Origin: Zhihengliuella alba
Lineage (GTDB): Bacteria > Actinomycetota > Actinomycetes > Actinomycetales > Micrococcaceae
Length of the DNA: 64,000 bases
Direction: 5' to 3'
Assembly (NCBI RefSeq): GCF_039538765.1
Contig: NZ_BAABCJ010000001.1
Location: 434,001-498,000 of the forward strand
The position numbers were made by a program, and so were the translations under genes. Under the pieces are notes generated by a model. That model made no database searches. It was not told where the DNA came from and was given only the letters and a program-made list of their open reading frames with translations. Of the stretch, positions 42,520-50,515 are shown piece after piece (the stretch's first letter is position 1; every line of letters starts with the position of its first letter).

Positions 42520-43476
42520 TCAGGCGACGACGACCGCCACGACGCCGATGCCTGTGTGGGCGCCGAGCACGGCGGGCAGGGGGACGAGCTGCACGTCCTC
42601 GGCCGCCAGTTCCAGCAGCTCGTGGCGGATCTCCTCCGCCTGCTCGGGCGCTCCGAAGTAGTGGAGGGCGATGCGCGGCGGCCGCCCCGAGGCGGCCACG
42701 GCCTCCGCCTCCGATCTCGCGACGTCGACGAGCCGAGCGACGGCGCGGGCCAGGGTCCGGGGGTTCTCGCGGGCCTGGATCGCGCCGTCCCGGACGGTGA
42801 GCAATGGCTTGACGGACAGCATCGTGCCGACCACCGAGGCGGCCCGCGAGATCCGGCCGCCGCGCCGGAGCTGCTCGAGGCTGGGCACCACGAAATCGAT
42901 GCTGGGCAGCCGCGTCGGCGCCGCCGCCGCGGCGACCTCGTGGGCGCCGCCACCGGCCGCGGCGGCGCGCAGGGCGTCGAGCACCAGGTAGCCCTGGGCC
43001 AGGCCGGCCGTGCGGGAGTCGACGACGGTCACCTCGATCCCGTGCTCCCGGCGCGCCTCCTCCGCCCCGACCCGTGCGGCATCGACGGTTCCGGAGAGTC
43101 GGCCCGAGAGGTGGATGGAGACGACGGACCGGTATCCCGCTGCAGCGAGTGCGGCGTAGGCCGTGGCGAACGCGCCGGGCCCCGGCCGGGAGGTGGTGAC
43201 GGGGGTCCCGCTCGCGAGGGCGATCGCGAGGCGGGTCGCGACGTCGTCGTACCCCTCCTGGAACTCCTCCCCGGCGATCAGGACGGGGATCGGGACCACG
43301 ACGACGGACTCGCCGTGCGGGGCGAGCCATTCGGCGGGCAGGCCCGCCGCACTGTCGGTGACGACGGCGACGTGCCGAGGATCCCGCGGGGGGTCCCCGG
43401 CGCGGCGCGCCTCGGCGGCCAGCCCGCGCAGGCGCGCGAGCCAGCCCCCTCCGCTCGTCCCGCGCACGGCCGCCAC
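42520..43476 (-). CDS. DegV family fatty-acid-binding protein
   Basis: The protein of about 318 residues is a DegV fold: VAVVTDSAAGLPAEWLA, TPVTTSRPGPGAFATAYAAL, VVSIHLSGRLSGTVDAARVGAEEA, VTVVDSRTAGLAQGYLVLDAL, and LRRGGRISRAASVVGTMLSVKPLL. DegV (FakB-like) proteins bind fatty acids. The start is uncertain: GTG at 43476 avoids overlap with leuS, while an ATG at 43515 would overlap leuS by 35 bases. It is located directly after leuS. Confidence 0.88.
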   Translation of the reverse strand: MAAVRGTSGGGWLARLRGLAAEARRAGDPPRDPRHVAVVTDSAAGLPAEWLAPHGESVVVVPIPVLIAGEEFQEGYDDVATRLAIALASGTPVTTSRPGPGAFATAYAALAAAGYRSVVSIHLSGRLSGTVDAARVGAEEARREHGIEVTVVDSRTAGLAQGYLVLDALRAAAAGGGAHEVAAAAAPTRLPSIDFVVPSLEQLRRGGRISRAASVVGTMLSVKPLLTVRDGAIQARENPRTLARAVARLVDVARSEAEAVAASGRPPRIALHYFGAPEQAEEIRHELLELAAEDVQLVPLPAVLGAHTGIGVVAVVVA

Positions 43477-43480
43477 GTCG

Positions 43481-45973
43481 TCAGCCCGTGACGATGTTGA
43501 CCAGCTTGGGGGCACGCACGATGACCTTGCGCGGCTCCTGGCCGTCGAGGATCCGCTGGACGGCCGGGGACGCCAGTGCGGCCTCGCGCAGATCCTCCTC
43601 CGAGACGTCCGGGGCGACCTCGAGCCGGTCGCGCACCTTGCCCTTGATCTGGACCACTGCGACGACGGTGTCCTGGACCAGCAGGCGCGGGTCGACCGTC
43701 GGCCAGCCCGCGTTCGCCACCGACGGCTCGTGGCCGAGCCGGGCCCACATGTCCTCGGCGGTGTACGGGGCGAAGAGGCTGAGGATGACTGCGGCCGCCT
43801 CGACAGCCTCGCGCACGGCCGGATCCGCGCCGCCAGCCCCCGCGTCGATCGCCTTGCGGGTCGCGTTGACCAGCTCCATGAGCTTGGCCACGACGACGTT
43901 GAACTTGCCGGCGTCCAGCAGCTCCGCCGACTCGGCGACGGTCCGGTGGGTCACCGATCGCAGCGCGGCGTCGCCACCCGCCGGGTCGGTGCCGGGCTCG
44001 CTGAGGACATCGCCGGCCAGACGCCACGCGCGGGCCAGGAACTTCGCGGATCCGGAGGGCGAGACGTCCGCCCAGTCGACGTCGTCCTCGGGCGGGGACG
44101 CGAAGATCATGGTCAGGCGGACGGCGTCGACGCCGAAGAGGTCGAGCTGCTCGCCGAGGTCCACGCCGTTGCCGAGGGACTTGCTCATGGCCTTGCCGCC
44201 GTTGAGGACCTGCCCCTGATTCAGCAGTGCGGCGAACGGCTCGGAGACGTCGAGCAGGCCGAGGTCGTGGATGACCTTGGTGAAGAAGCGGGCGTACAGC
44301 AGGTGAAGGATGGCGTGCTCGACGCCGCCGACGTACTGTCCGACGGGCATCCACTGGCGAGCCGCCTCGGGGTCGAACGGGCCCTCCGTGTAGTCCGGGG
44401 ACAGGTAGCGCAGGAAGTACCAGGAGGAGTCGACGAAGGTGTCCATCGTGTCGGTGTCCCGCTGGGCGTCCCCGCCGCACCGCGGGCACTGCGTGTTGAC
44501 CCACTCGGTGGCCGCGGCCAGGGGGCTGGTGCCCTGCGGGGCCAGGTCCTCGCCCTTCATGTCCTCGGGGAGCCGGACCGGCAGCTGGTCGTCCGGGACG
44601 GGGACCTCGCCGCAGTCCGGGCAGTGCACGATCGGGATGGGCGTGCCCCAGAAGCGCTGCCGGGAGAGCAGCCAGTCGCGCAGTCGGAAGTTCACCGTCC
44701 GCTCCCCGGTGTGGGCGGCCTCGAGGATCTCGACGGCGCGGGCGATCGCCTCGGTCTTGCCCAGCCCGTCCAGATCGCCGGAATTGACCAGGGTGCCCTC
44801 GCCGGCCGTCGCGACGCCGGTCTCGGCCGGGTCCTCCTCGCCGGTCTCGACGACGGCGCGCACGGGCAGGTCGAACGCCCGCGCGAAGTCGAGGTCGCGC
44901 TGGTCGTGCGCCGGGACGGCCATGATGGCGCCCGTTCCATAGTCGGCCAGCACGTAGTCGGCGGCCCACACCGGGAGCTTCTCGCCGGAGAGCGGGTTGA
45001 TCGCGTAGCGCCCGGTGAAGACGCCGGTCTTCTCGCGCTCGGTCGACTGGCGCTCGATCTCGCTGAGGGCCTTGATGCGCTCCTGGTAGGCGGCGAGCTC
45101 GGCACGCCGGTCCTCGGTGACCAGCTCGTCGGCGAGGTCGGCGTCGGCGGCCACCACGAAGAACGTGGCCCCGTAGAGGGTGTCCGGCCGGGTGGTGAAC
45201 ACCGTGACCTTCTGCTCCGGGCGGCCCTCTGCGGCCTCGACGGCGAACTCGACGTGTGCGCCCTCGGAGCGGCCGATCCAGTTCTTCTGCATCAGCAGGA
45301 CCCGCTCGGGCCAGTGTCCCTTGAGCTGGTCCATGTCCTCGAGCAGCCGGTCCGCGTACTCGGTGATGCGGAAGTACCACTGGTTGAGCGACTTCTTGGT
45401 CACCGGCGTCCCGCAGCGCTCGCAGGCGCCGTCGACGACCTGCTCGTTGGCGAGCACGGTCTGGTCCTTCGGGCACCAGTTCACGGGGTGGTCCTTGCGG
45501 TACGCGAGCCCCTTCTCGTAGAAGCGCGCGAACAGCCACTGGGTCCAGCGGTAGTACTCGGGATCCGACGTGTGCAGCCGGCGCGACCAGTCCGCGCTGA
45601 TGCCGTACCGCTTGAAGGACGCCGCCTGGGTGTCGATGTTCTTGTAGGTCCACTCGGCCGGGTGCGCGTTGCGCTTGATCGCCGCGTTCTCCGCGGGCAG
45701 GCCGAAGGAGTCCCAGCCGATCGGGTGCAGGACGTTGTAGCCGCACTGGCGCCAGTAGCGGGCCACGACGTCGCCCATGGCGAAGGCCTCCGCATGGCCC
45801 ATGTGCAGGTCGCCCGACGGGTACGGGAACATGTCCAGCACGTAGCGCCGCTCGCGGGTGTCGTCCTCGGCAGCGGCGAAGACCCCCGTCTCCTCCCACA
45901 CCGGCCCCCACTTCGCTTCGATGTCCTTGAAGCTGTACGTGGCCTCTGGGGTTTCGCTGTGCTGCGTGCTCAC
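43481..45973 (-). CDS. leuS: Leucyl-tRNA synthetase
   Basis: LeuS charges tRNA-Leu. The 830-residue product has the HIGH-like motif HMGH (57-60) in PYPSGDLHMGHAEAF, the CP1 editing domain (from about 230, with TTRPDTLYGATFF), and the KMSKS-like GKAMSKSLGNG, then the anticodon-binding domain. The GTG at 45973 is used because upstream frames run through the terminator hairpin. A leader-peptide ORF with three leucine codons and a terminator-like hairpin lie between its promoter and this start. Confidence 0.96.
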   Translation of the reverse strand: MSTQHSETPEATYSFKDIEAKWGPVWEETGVFAAAEDDTRERRYVLDMFPYPSGDLHMGHAEAFAMGDVVARYWRQCGYNVLHPIGWDSFGLPAENAAIKRNAHPAEWTYKNIDTQAASFKRYGISADWSRRLHTSDPEYYRWTQWLFARFYEKGLAYRKDHPVNWCPKDQTVLANEQVVDGACERCGTPVTKKSLNQWYFRITEYADRLLEDMDQLKGHWPERVLLMQKNWIGRSEGAHVEFAVEAAEGRPEQKVTVFTTRPDTLYGATFFVVAADADLADELVTEDRRAELAAYQERIKALSEIERQSTEREKTGVFTGRYAINPLSGEKLPVWAADYVLADYGTGAIMAVPAHDQRDLDFARAFDLPVRAVVETGEEDPAETGVATAGEGTLVNSGDLDGLGKTEAIARAVEILEAAHTGERTVNFRLRDWLLSRQRFWGTPIPIVHCPDCGEVPVPDDQLPVRLPEDMKGEDLAPQGTSPLAAATEWVNTQCPRCGGDAQRDTDTMDTFVDSSWYFLRYLSPDYTEGPFDPEAARQWMPVGQYVGGVEHAILHLLYARFFTKVIHDLGLLDVSEPFAALLNQGQVLNGGKAMSKSLGNGVDLGEQLDLFGVDAVRLTMIFASPPEDDVDWADVSPSGSAKFLARAWRLAGDVLSEPGTDPAGGDAALRSVTHRTVAESAELLDAGKFNVVVAKLMELVNATRKAIDAGAGGADPAVREAVEAAAVILSLFAPYTAEDMWARLGHEPSVANAGWPTVDPRLLVQDTVVAVVQIKGKVRDRLEVAPDVSEEDLREAALASPAVQRILDGQEPRKVIVRAPKLVNIVTG

Positions 45974-46023
45974 GGGTCGATTCGCCTTCGCTGGTTGGAC
46001 GGGTGCGGGAGATTTCCTCCCAG

Positions 46024-46054
46024 ACAAACAAAAACCCCTTGTAGACAAGGGGTT
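46024..46054 (-). terminator. leuS leader attenuator (terminator-like hairpin)
   Basis: On the minus strand a 9-bp stem (46046-46054 with 46033-46041) with a four-base loop is followed by TTTTTGTTTG, a classical intrinsic terminator, about 50 bases upstream of the leuS start. It can fold if the leader ribosome runs through the leucine codons. An alternative reading is a second terminator of glpK. Confidence 0.65.
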
Positions 46055-46065
46055 GCCGCACGGTC

Positions 46066-46084
46066 AGCCCCGGCTGGCGGGGCT
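46066..46084 (-). promoter_or_regulatory. leuS leader stem between leader peptide and attenuator
   Basis: AGCCCC and GGGGCT (46066-46071 with 46079-46084) pair over 6 bp, and flanking CCGCGCGG and CCGTGCGG extend the stem. The leader stop codon abuts this structure. Confidence 0.45.
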
Positions 46085-46092
46085 CCGCGCGG

Positions 46093-46119
46093 CTACGTTA
46101 GCTGGAGGGGCAGATCCAT
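46093..46119 (-). CDS. leuS leader peptide (8 residues, three leucines)
   Basis: The frame MDLPLQLT contains CTG, CTC and CTA leucine codons in eight residues. It begins six bases after a TAAACT hexamer, and a terminator-like hairpin follows about 40 bases after its stop. The layout mimics amino-acid attenuators in which slow translation of leucine codons lets transcription continue. It is small, so the call is tentative. Confidence 0.55.
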   Translation of the reverse strand: MDLPLQLT

Positions 46120-46125
46120 GCGGTC

Positions 46126-46131
46126 AGTTTA
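46126..46131 (-). promoter_or_regulatory. Candidate -10 box of leuS leader (leaderless)
   Basis: TAAACT on the minus strand precedes the leader-peptide ATG by six bases. The -35 region would fall in the 3' arm of the glpK terminator and is not a good consensus match. Confidence 0.5.
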
Positions 46132-46144
46132 GCGCACCGGGGAC

Positions 46145-46180
46145 GGAGTGCGACGGCGGCGCGCACCGCCGTCGCACTCC
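46145..46180 (-). terminator. Terminator of glpK
   Basis: The arms 46145-46159 and 46166-46180 pair perfectly over 15 bp with a six-base loop, about 40 bases after the glpK stop. It ends the glpF-glpK transcript before the leuS promoter. Confidence 0.8.
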
Positions 46181-46219
46181 CCCGCCCGGGCGCTGCCCGC
46201 CCGCGCGGGAGGGCCGGAC

Positions 46220-47734
46220 TCAGCCGGCGACGTCCTCGTCGACCCAGTCGAGAGTGCGCTGGACGGCCTTGCGCCAGAGGCGCATCTGGCGCTCGCGCTC
46301 GGCCTCCTCCATCGCCGGTTCCCACCGCTTGTCCTCCGACCAGTTGGCGGTCAGCTCGCCGAGATCGTTCCAGAAACCGGTGGCCAGGCCCGCCGCGTAG
46401 GCCGCGCCCAGGGCCGTGGTCTCGATGATGCGCGGACGCACGACCGGGACTCCCAGGATGTCCGCCTGGAACTGCATCAGCGCGTCGTTGGCGACCATGC
46501 CGCCGTCGACGCGGAGCTCGCTGAGCGGGACGCCCGCATCGGAGTTGACGGCGTCGAGGACCTCGCGGGTCTGGAAGGCCGTGGCCTCGAGGGCGGCGCG
46601 GGCCAGGTGGTTCCGGTTCGCGAACCGGGTCAGGCCGACGATCGCCCCGCGGGCCTCGGGCCGCCAGTGCGGGGCGAAGAGCCCGGAGAACGCCGGGACG
46701 ATGTACACGCCGCCGTTGTCCTCCACGCTGCTGGCGAGCTCCTCGATCTCCGGGGCCGTGGCGATGATGCCGAGCTGGTCGCGGAACCACTGCACCAGCG
46801 AGCCGGCGACGGCGATGGACCCCTCGAGCGCGTACACGGTCCGCTCCTCGCCGAGCTTGTAGGCGACCGTGGTCAGCAGCCCGTTCTGGGAGCGGACGAT
46901 CTCCTCGCCGGTGTTGAAGATGAGGAAGCAGCCGGTGCCGTACGTGTTCTTCGCGTCGCCGGTGCCGAAGGCGGCCTGGCCGAAGGTGGCTGCCTGCTGG
47001 TCGCCGAGGATGCCGGCGACGGGGACCTCGCGCAGCAGCTGCGAGCCCGCGACGGTGCCGTAGACCTCGGAGGAGGACTTGATCTCCGGCAGCATCGACG
47101 CCGGGACGCCGAAGTCGTCGAGGATCTCCTGATTCCAGGTCAGGGTCTCCAGGTCCATGAACAGGGTGCGCGAGGCGTTGGTGACGTCGGTGGCGTGGAC
47201 GCCGCCGTCCGTTCCGCCCGTGAGGTTCCAAAGGACCCAGGAGTCCGTGGTGCCGAACAGCAGGTCGCCGGCCTCGGCCCGCTCCCGGGCGCCGTCGACG
47301 TTGTCCAGGATCCACTTGACCTTGGTCCCGGCGAAGTACGTCGCCAGCGGGAGGCCGACACGGTCCTTGTACCGGTCCGTTCCGCCGTCGGCGGCGAGCT
47401 CGTCCACGATCCGCTGGGTCCGCGTGTCCTGCCAGACGATCGCGTTGTAGACCGGCTCGCCGGTGTTCCTGTCCCAGACGACGGCGGTCTCGCGCTGGTT
47501 CGTGATGCCCACGGAGTCGATGTCGTGCCGGGTCAGGTTGGCCCGGGAGAGGGCCTGGCCCACGACCTCGCGGACATTGGTCCAGATCTCGGCGGGATCG
47601 TGCTCGACCCAGCCGGCGCGGGGCATGATCTGCTCGTGCTCCTTCTGTCCGACCGAGACGATGTCGCCCGAGTGGTCGAAGACGATGGCCCGACTGCTGG
47701 TGGTACCCTGGTCGATCGCGATGATGTAGCTCAT
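46220..47734 (-). CDS. glpK: Glycerol kinase
   Basis: GlpK phosphorylates glycerol with ATP, trapping it in the cell. The 504-residue product has the FGGY sugar-kinase signatures: DQGTTSSRAIVFDHSGDI at the N-terminus, HEQIMPRAGWVEHDP, and GGMVANDALMQFQADILGVPVVRP in the second half. The ATG at 47734 has GGAGA upstream. It lies 43 bases after glpF and so is co-transcribed with the facilitator. Confidence 0.97.
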   Translation of the reverse strand: MSYIIAIDQGTTSSRAIVFDHSGDIVSVGQKEHEQIMPRAGWVEHDPAEIWTNVREVVGQALSRANLTRHDIDSVGITNQRETAVVWDRNTGEPVYNAIVWQDTRTQRIVDELAADGGTDRYKDRVGLPLATYFAGTKVKWILDNVDGARERAEAGDLLFGTTDSWVLWNLTGGTDGGVHATDVTNASRTLFMDLETLTWNQEILDDFGVPASMLPEIKSSSEVYGTVAGSQLLREVPVAGILGDQQAATFGQAAFGTGDAKNTYGTGCFLIFNTGEEIVRSQNGLLTTVAYKLGEERTVYALEGSIAVAGSLVQWFRDQLGIIATAPEIEELASSVEDNGGVYIVPAFSGLFAPHWRPEARGAIVGLTRFANRNHLARAALEATAFQTREVLDAVNSDAGVPLSELRVDGGMVANDALMQFQADILGVPVVRPRIIETTALGAAYAAGLATGFWNDLGELTANWSEDKRWEPAMEEAERERQMRLWRKAVQRTLDWVDEDVAG

Positions 47735-47777
47735 GGGGTCTCCTTTGACTGGTGAGTGTAGGCGGATGGCTTGGTGA

Positions 47778-48509
47778 TTAGAAGGCCGCGCCGGCGACGA
47801 GGCCGCCGAGGGCGCCGCCGATCAGCGGGCCGACGACGGGGACCCAGGAGTAGCCCCAGTCGCTGCTGCCCTTGTCCTTGATGGGGAGCAGCGCGTGCGC
47901 GATGCGGGGGCCGAGGTCGCGGGCCGGGTTGATGGCGTAGCCGGTCGGTCCGCCGAGCGACGCGCCGATCGCGAGCACCAGGAGACCGGCGGCCAGCGGG
48001 CCCAGGGAGTGCGGGGTGTCGCCGAACCGCGCGATCACGAAGACGAGGAAGAAGGTGCCGACGACCTCCGTGAGCACGTTCCACGGCTTGTTGCGGATCT
48101 CCGGGCCGGTCGAGAAGACGGCGAGCTTGACGGCAGCGTCGTTGCCGTCGGCGTCGAAGTGGTTGCGGTAGGTCAGCCAGGTGATCACGGCGCCCAGGAA
48201 CGCGCCGAGCATCTGGGCCGCGAAGTAGAGGAGCGTGCTCGCCAGCGTGATGGCGACGCCCGGCGCGTACTCGGTGACGTCCGGGTTCGCGAGGAGCCCG
48301 ACCGTCACGGCCGGATTGAGGTGCCCGCCGGACTGAGCGGCCACGAAGACGCCTGAGAAGACGCCGAGGCCCCAGCCGAAGTTGATGAGCAGCCAGCCGC
48401 CGTTGAAGCCCTTCGTGCGGGCCAGGACGACGTTGGCGACGACGCCGCCGCCGAACGCCAGCAGGGTCATGGTGCCGAGCATCTCGGCGAGGAACACTTC
48501 CATAGTCAT
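47778..48509 (-). CDS. glpF: Glycerol uptake facilitator (MIP family)
   Basis: The 243-residue product has six hydrophobic helices and the two NPA loops: SGGHLNPAVT and YAINPARDLGPR. The aspartate after the second NPA (NPARD) marks the glycerol-permeable subgroup rather than strict water channels. It carries glycerol across the membrane to GlpK. It is the first gene of glpF-glpK, in the same orientation as glpD, and lies 160 bases from glpD. Confidence 0.95.
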   Translation of the reverse strand: MTMEVFLAEMLGTMTLLAFGGGVVANVVLARTKGFNGGWLLINFGWGLGVFSGVFVAAQSGGHLNPAVTVGLLANPDVTEYAPGVAITLASTLLYFAAQMLGAFLGAVITWLTYRNHFDADGNDAAVKLAVFSTGPEIRNKPWNVLTEVVGTFFLVFVIARFGDTPHSLGPLAAGLLVLAIGASLGGPTGYAINPARDLGPRIAHALLPIKDKGSSDWGYSWVPVVGPLIGGALGGLVAGAAF

Positions 48510-48617
48510 GGTTGACTCCGTTGTCAGTCGGGGATCGTTGGTTCTCGGTGGTCCAGGGGTGGTGGCCCTGGTGGGCGCCGCGGGCGCGGGACGTCATGCG
48601 CCTCGGGGCGGGTCTGT

Positions 48618-48662
48618 GGCCGGCCGGCCCTGTCGGCCGCGACCCTCGTCGGGCGGCCGGCC
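48618..48662 (-). terminator. Possible terminator of glpD
   Basis: The arms GGCCGGCCG (48618-48626) and 48654-48662 pair over 9 bp with a 27-base loop, just after the glpD stop. The large loop and lack of a T-run make it moderate evidence. Confidence 0.4.
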
Positions 48663-48669
48663 GAGGCGG

Positions 48670-50361
48670 TCAGGCCAGTGCGACCTGGTGCAGGCGCTCG
48701 AGCACCGACACGCTGCCCGCGAGCTCGGCGTCGCGACGCGCGGCGTCCCAGCCGAGCCGGTCGGCCAGTTCGTCGGCCAGGTGCTCGAGCAGCTCCTGGG
48801 TCACCAGGCCGCGGAAGGCCAGGGACGTCCGGCGCACGAGGACATCGACGAGTCGGAAGACCTGTTCGTTCGCGACCAGGTAGTCGAGCTCACCCGTGGA
48901 CAGCTCGTTCGGGTTGCCGAGTCCGCGCACCGGGGCGTCCTGTGCGCCGAGGTACGGCAGCACGTCGTCGGCCCGGGTGCCGTAGCGCTCGAGCAGCAGG
49001 TCGAGGCGCTCCGCGCTCGCGAGTTCGGTGCGCGCCGAGACCCAGGCGCGGCGCCCGGCGTCCGTCGTCGGGTAGTTCCGTCCGCCGCCGATGGCCAGGC
49101 CGCGGGTCTGGACCGACCGCTGGAGGCCGAGCTCGCTCAGGACGTCGTCGGTCAGGTGCTCGGCGACCGCACGGAAGGTCGTCCACTTGCCGCCGACCAG
49201 CGAGAGCACGGTGTTCCCGTCCTCGCGCCGCTCGATGCGGTAGTCCCGCGAGACGAACCCCGGGGCCGTCTCGTCATGCCGCGGCAGGGGGCGCACGCCG
49301 GAGAAGCGGTAGACGATCTGCTCGCGCTCGACCGTCAGGCCGGGGAAGACGTGGCCGATGAGATCGAAGAAGTAGTCCACCTCGGCCTCGGTGCAGACGG
49401 CCTCCTCATCCATGTCGGCGTCGATGTCCGTAGTCCCGACGAGCACGCGGTCGCCCAGTGGGTAGATCAGCACGATCCGGCCGTCGGTGTGCTCGAAGAA
49501 GATCTCCCGGCCGGCGCAGGCGGCATGCAGCTCGGGATGGTCCAGCACGATGTGCGAGCCCTTGGTCCCGCCCATGTACCGGGTGCCGCTGCCGAGGTCG
49601 GCGTTGGTCAGGTCGGTCCAGGCGCCGGTGGCGTTGACGACGACGTCGGCGGCGAACTGGAACGACTCCCCCGTGAGCTCGTCGCGGAGGGTCACCTGCT
49701 CGCCGTCGCGACCGACGAGGGCGACGTGGTTGGCGGCCCGGGCGCGCGGGTTCGCGGCGAGCCCGTCGAGCAGGACGTCGAGGGTGAGGCGCTCGGGGTT
49801 GTGGACCGAGGCGTCGAAGTACGTCGCCGTGTACTTCACGTCGGGGCGCAGCGCCGGGAGCTGCTCGAGGCTGGCACGGCGGCCGTGGAACGTGTGCCAC
49901 GGGGTGCGGCGGCGCAGACCGGCGAACGCGTCGTACATCGTCAGCCCGAGCTTGATCAGGACGGCGCCGCGCTCGGTCGGCTTGCCGGAGCGATGGGTCA
50001 GGAAGCGCATGGGCGCCGACATGATGCCGGAGAACGTGGAGAAGATCGGGATGGTCGTGCGCAGTGGCTTGACGTGGTGCGGCGCGACGGCGAGCAGCCC
50101 GTTCCGCTCCTGGACCGATTCGCGCACGAGGCGGAACTCGCCGTTCTCCAGGTAGCGGATGCCGCCGTGGATCATGTGGCTGGAGGCACCGGAGGCCCCC
50201 TGGCAGTAGTCTCCGCGCTCGACGAGCGTCACGTCGACGCCCTGCAGGGCGAGATCGCGGAAGGTGGCGACTCCGTTGATGCCGCCTCCGACGATCAGCA
50301 CGCGGGCCCGCGGGCGGTCTCGGAGCTGACTGACGATCTGGCGGGTCTGGTCGGTGTGCAC
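48670..50361 (-). CDS. glpD: Glycerol-3-phosphate dehydrogenase (FAD-dependent, aerobic)
   Basis: GlpD oxidises glycerol-3-phosphate to DHAP and feeds electrons to menaquinone. The 563-residue product has the FAD dinucleotide motif RVLIVGGGINGVATFRDLALQGVDVTLVERGDYCQGASGASSHMIHGGIRYLE, VVNATGAWTDL, and a C-terminal DAO_C-type domain (about 400-545). The start is GTG at 50361. It is divergent from the SorC regulator, whose intergenic palindrome probably controls this gene too. It feeds the chain encoded by qcr and cta genes. Confidence 0.95.
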   Translation of the reverse strand: MHTDQTRQIVSQLRDRPRARVLIVGGGINGVATFRDLALQGVDVTLVERGDYCQGASGASSHMIHGGIRYLENGEFRLVRESVQERNGLLAVAPHHVKPLRTTIPIFSTFSGIMSAPMRFLTHRSGKPTERGAVLIKLGLTMYDAFAGLRRRTPWHTFHGRRASLEQLPALRPDVKYTATYFDASVHNPERLTLDVLLDGLAANPRARAANHVALVGRDGEQVTLRDELTGESFQFAADVVVNATGAWTDLTNADLGSGTRYMGGTKGSHIVLDHPELHAACAGREIFFEHTDGRIVLIYPLGDRVLVGTTDIDADMDEEAVCTEAEVDYFFDLIGHVFPGLTVEREQIVYRFSGVRPLPRHDETAPGFVSRDYRIERREDGNTVLSLVGGKWTTFRAVAEHLTDDVLSELGLQRSVQTRGLAIGGGRNYPTTDAGRRAWVSARTELASAERLDLLLERYGTRADDVLPYLGAQDAPVRGLGNPNELSTGELDYLVANEQVFRLVDVLVRRTSLAFRGLVTQELLEHLADELADRLGWDAARRDAELAGSVSVLERLHQVALA

Positions 50362-50453
50362 GATGCGGTGGACTCCTAGGTCGGGAACTCGCGGCCCCGT
50401 CTGGGGGGCGCGGCTTCAGTCTTGGAAACCGGTGCACAGCCGGTCAATCGAAC

Positions 50454-50467
50454 TGCACGAACGTGCA
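50454..50467. promoter_or_regulatory. Palindrome between glpD and the SorC regulator, candidate operator
   Basis: TGCACG-AA-CGTGCA is a perfect inverted repeat with two central bases. It overlaps AAGAAT (50467-50472), a plausible -10 of the regulator gene, and lies in the divergent promoter region. A second, weaker repeat (50428-50432 with 50440-50444) lies upstream. A SorC tetramer binding here would control both directions. Confidence 0.6.
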
Positions 50468-50515
50468 AGAATGGTGGCCCAGGGCATCATTCGACGAGGG
50501 GAAGGGAGCTGGCCC

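Noticed and set aside
46048..46120. T-box before leuS
   Set aside because: No T-box bulge sequence or specifier-loop arrangement could be recognised in the short leader.
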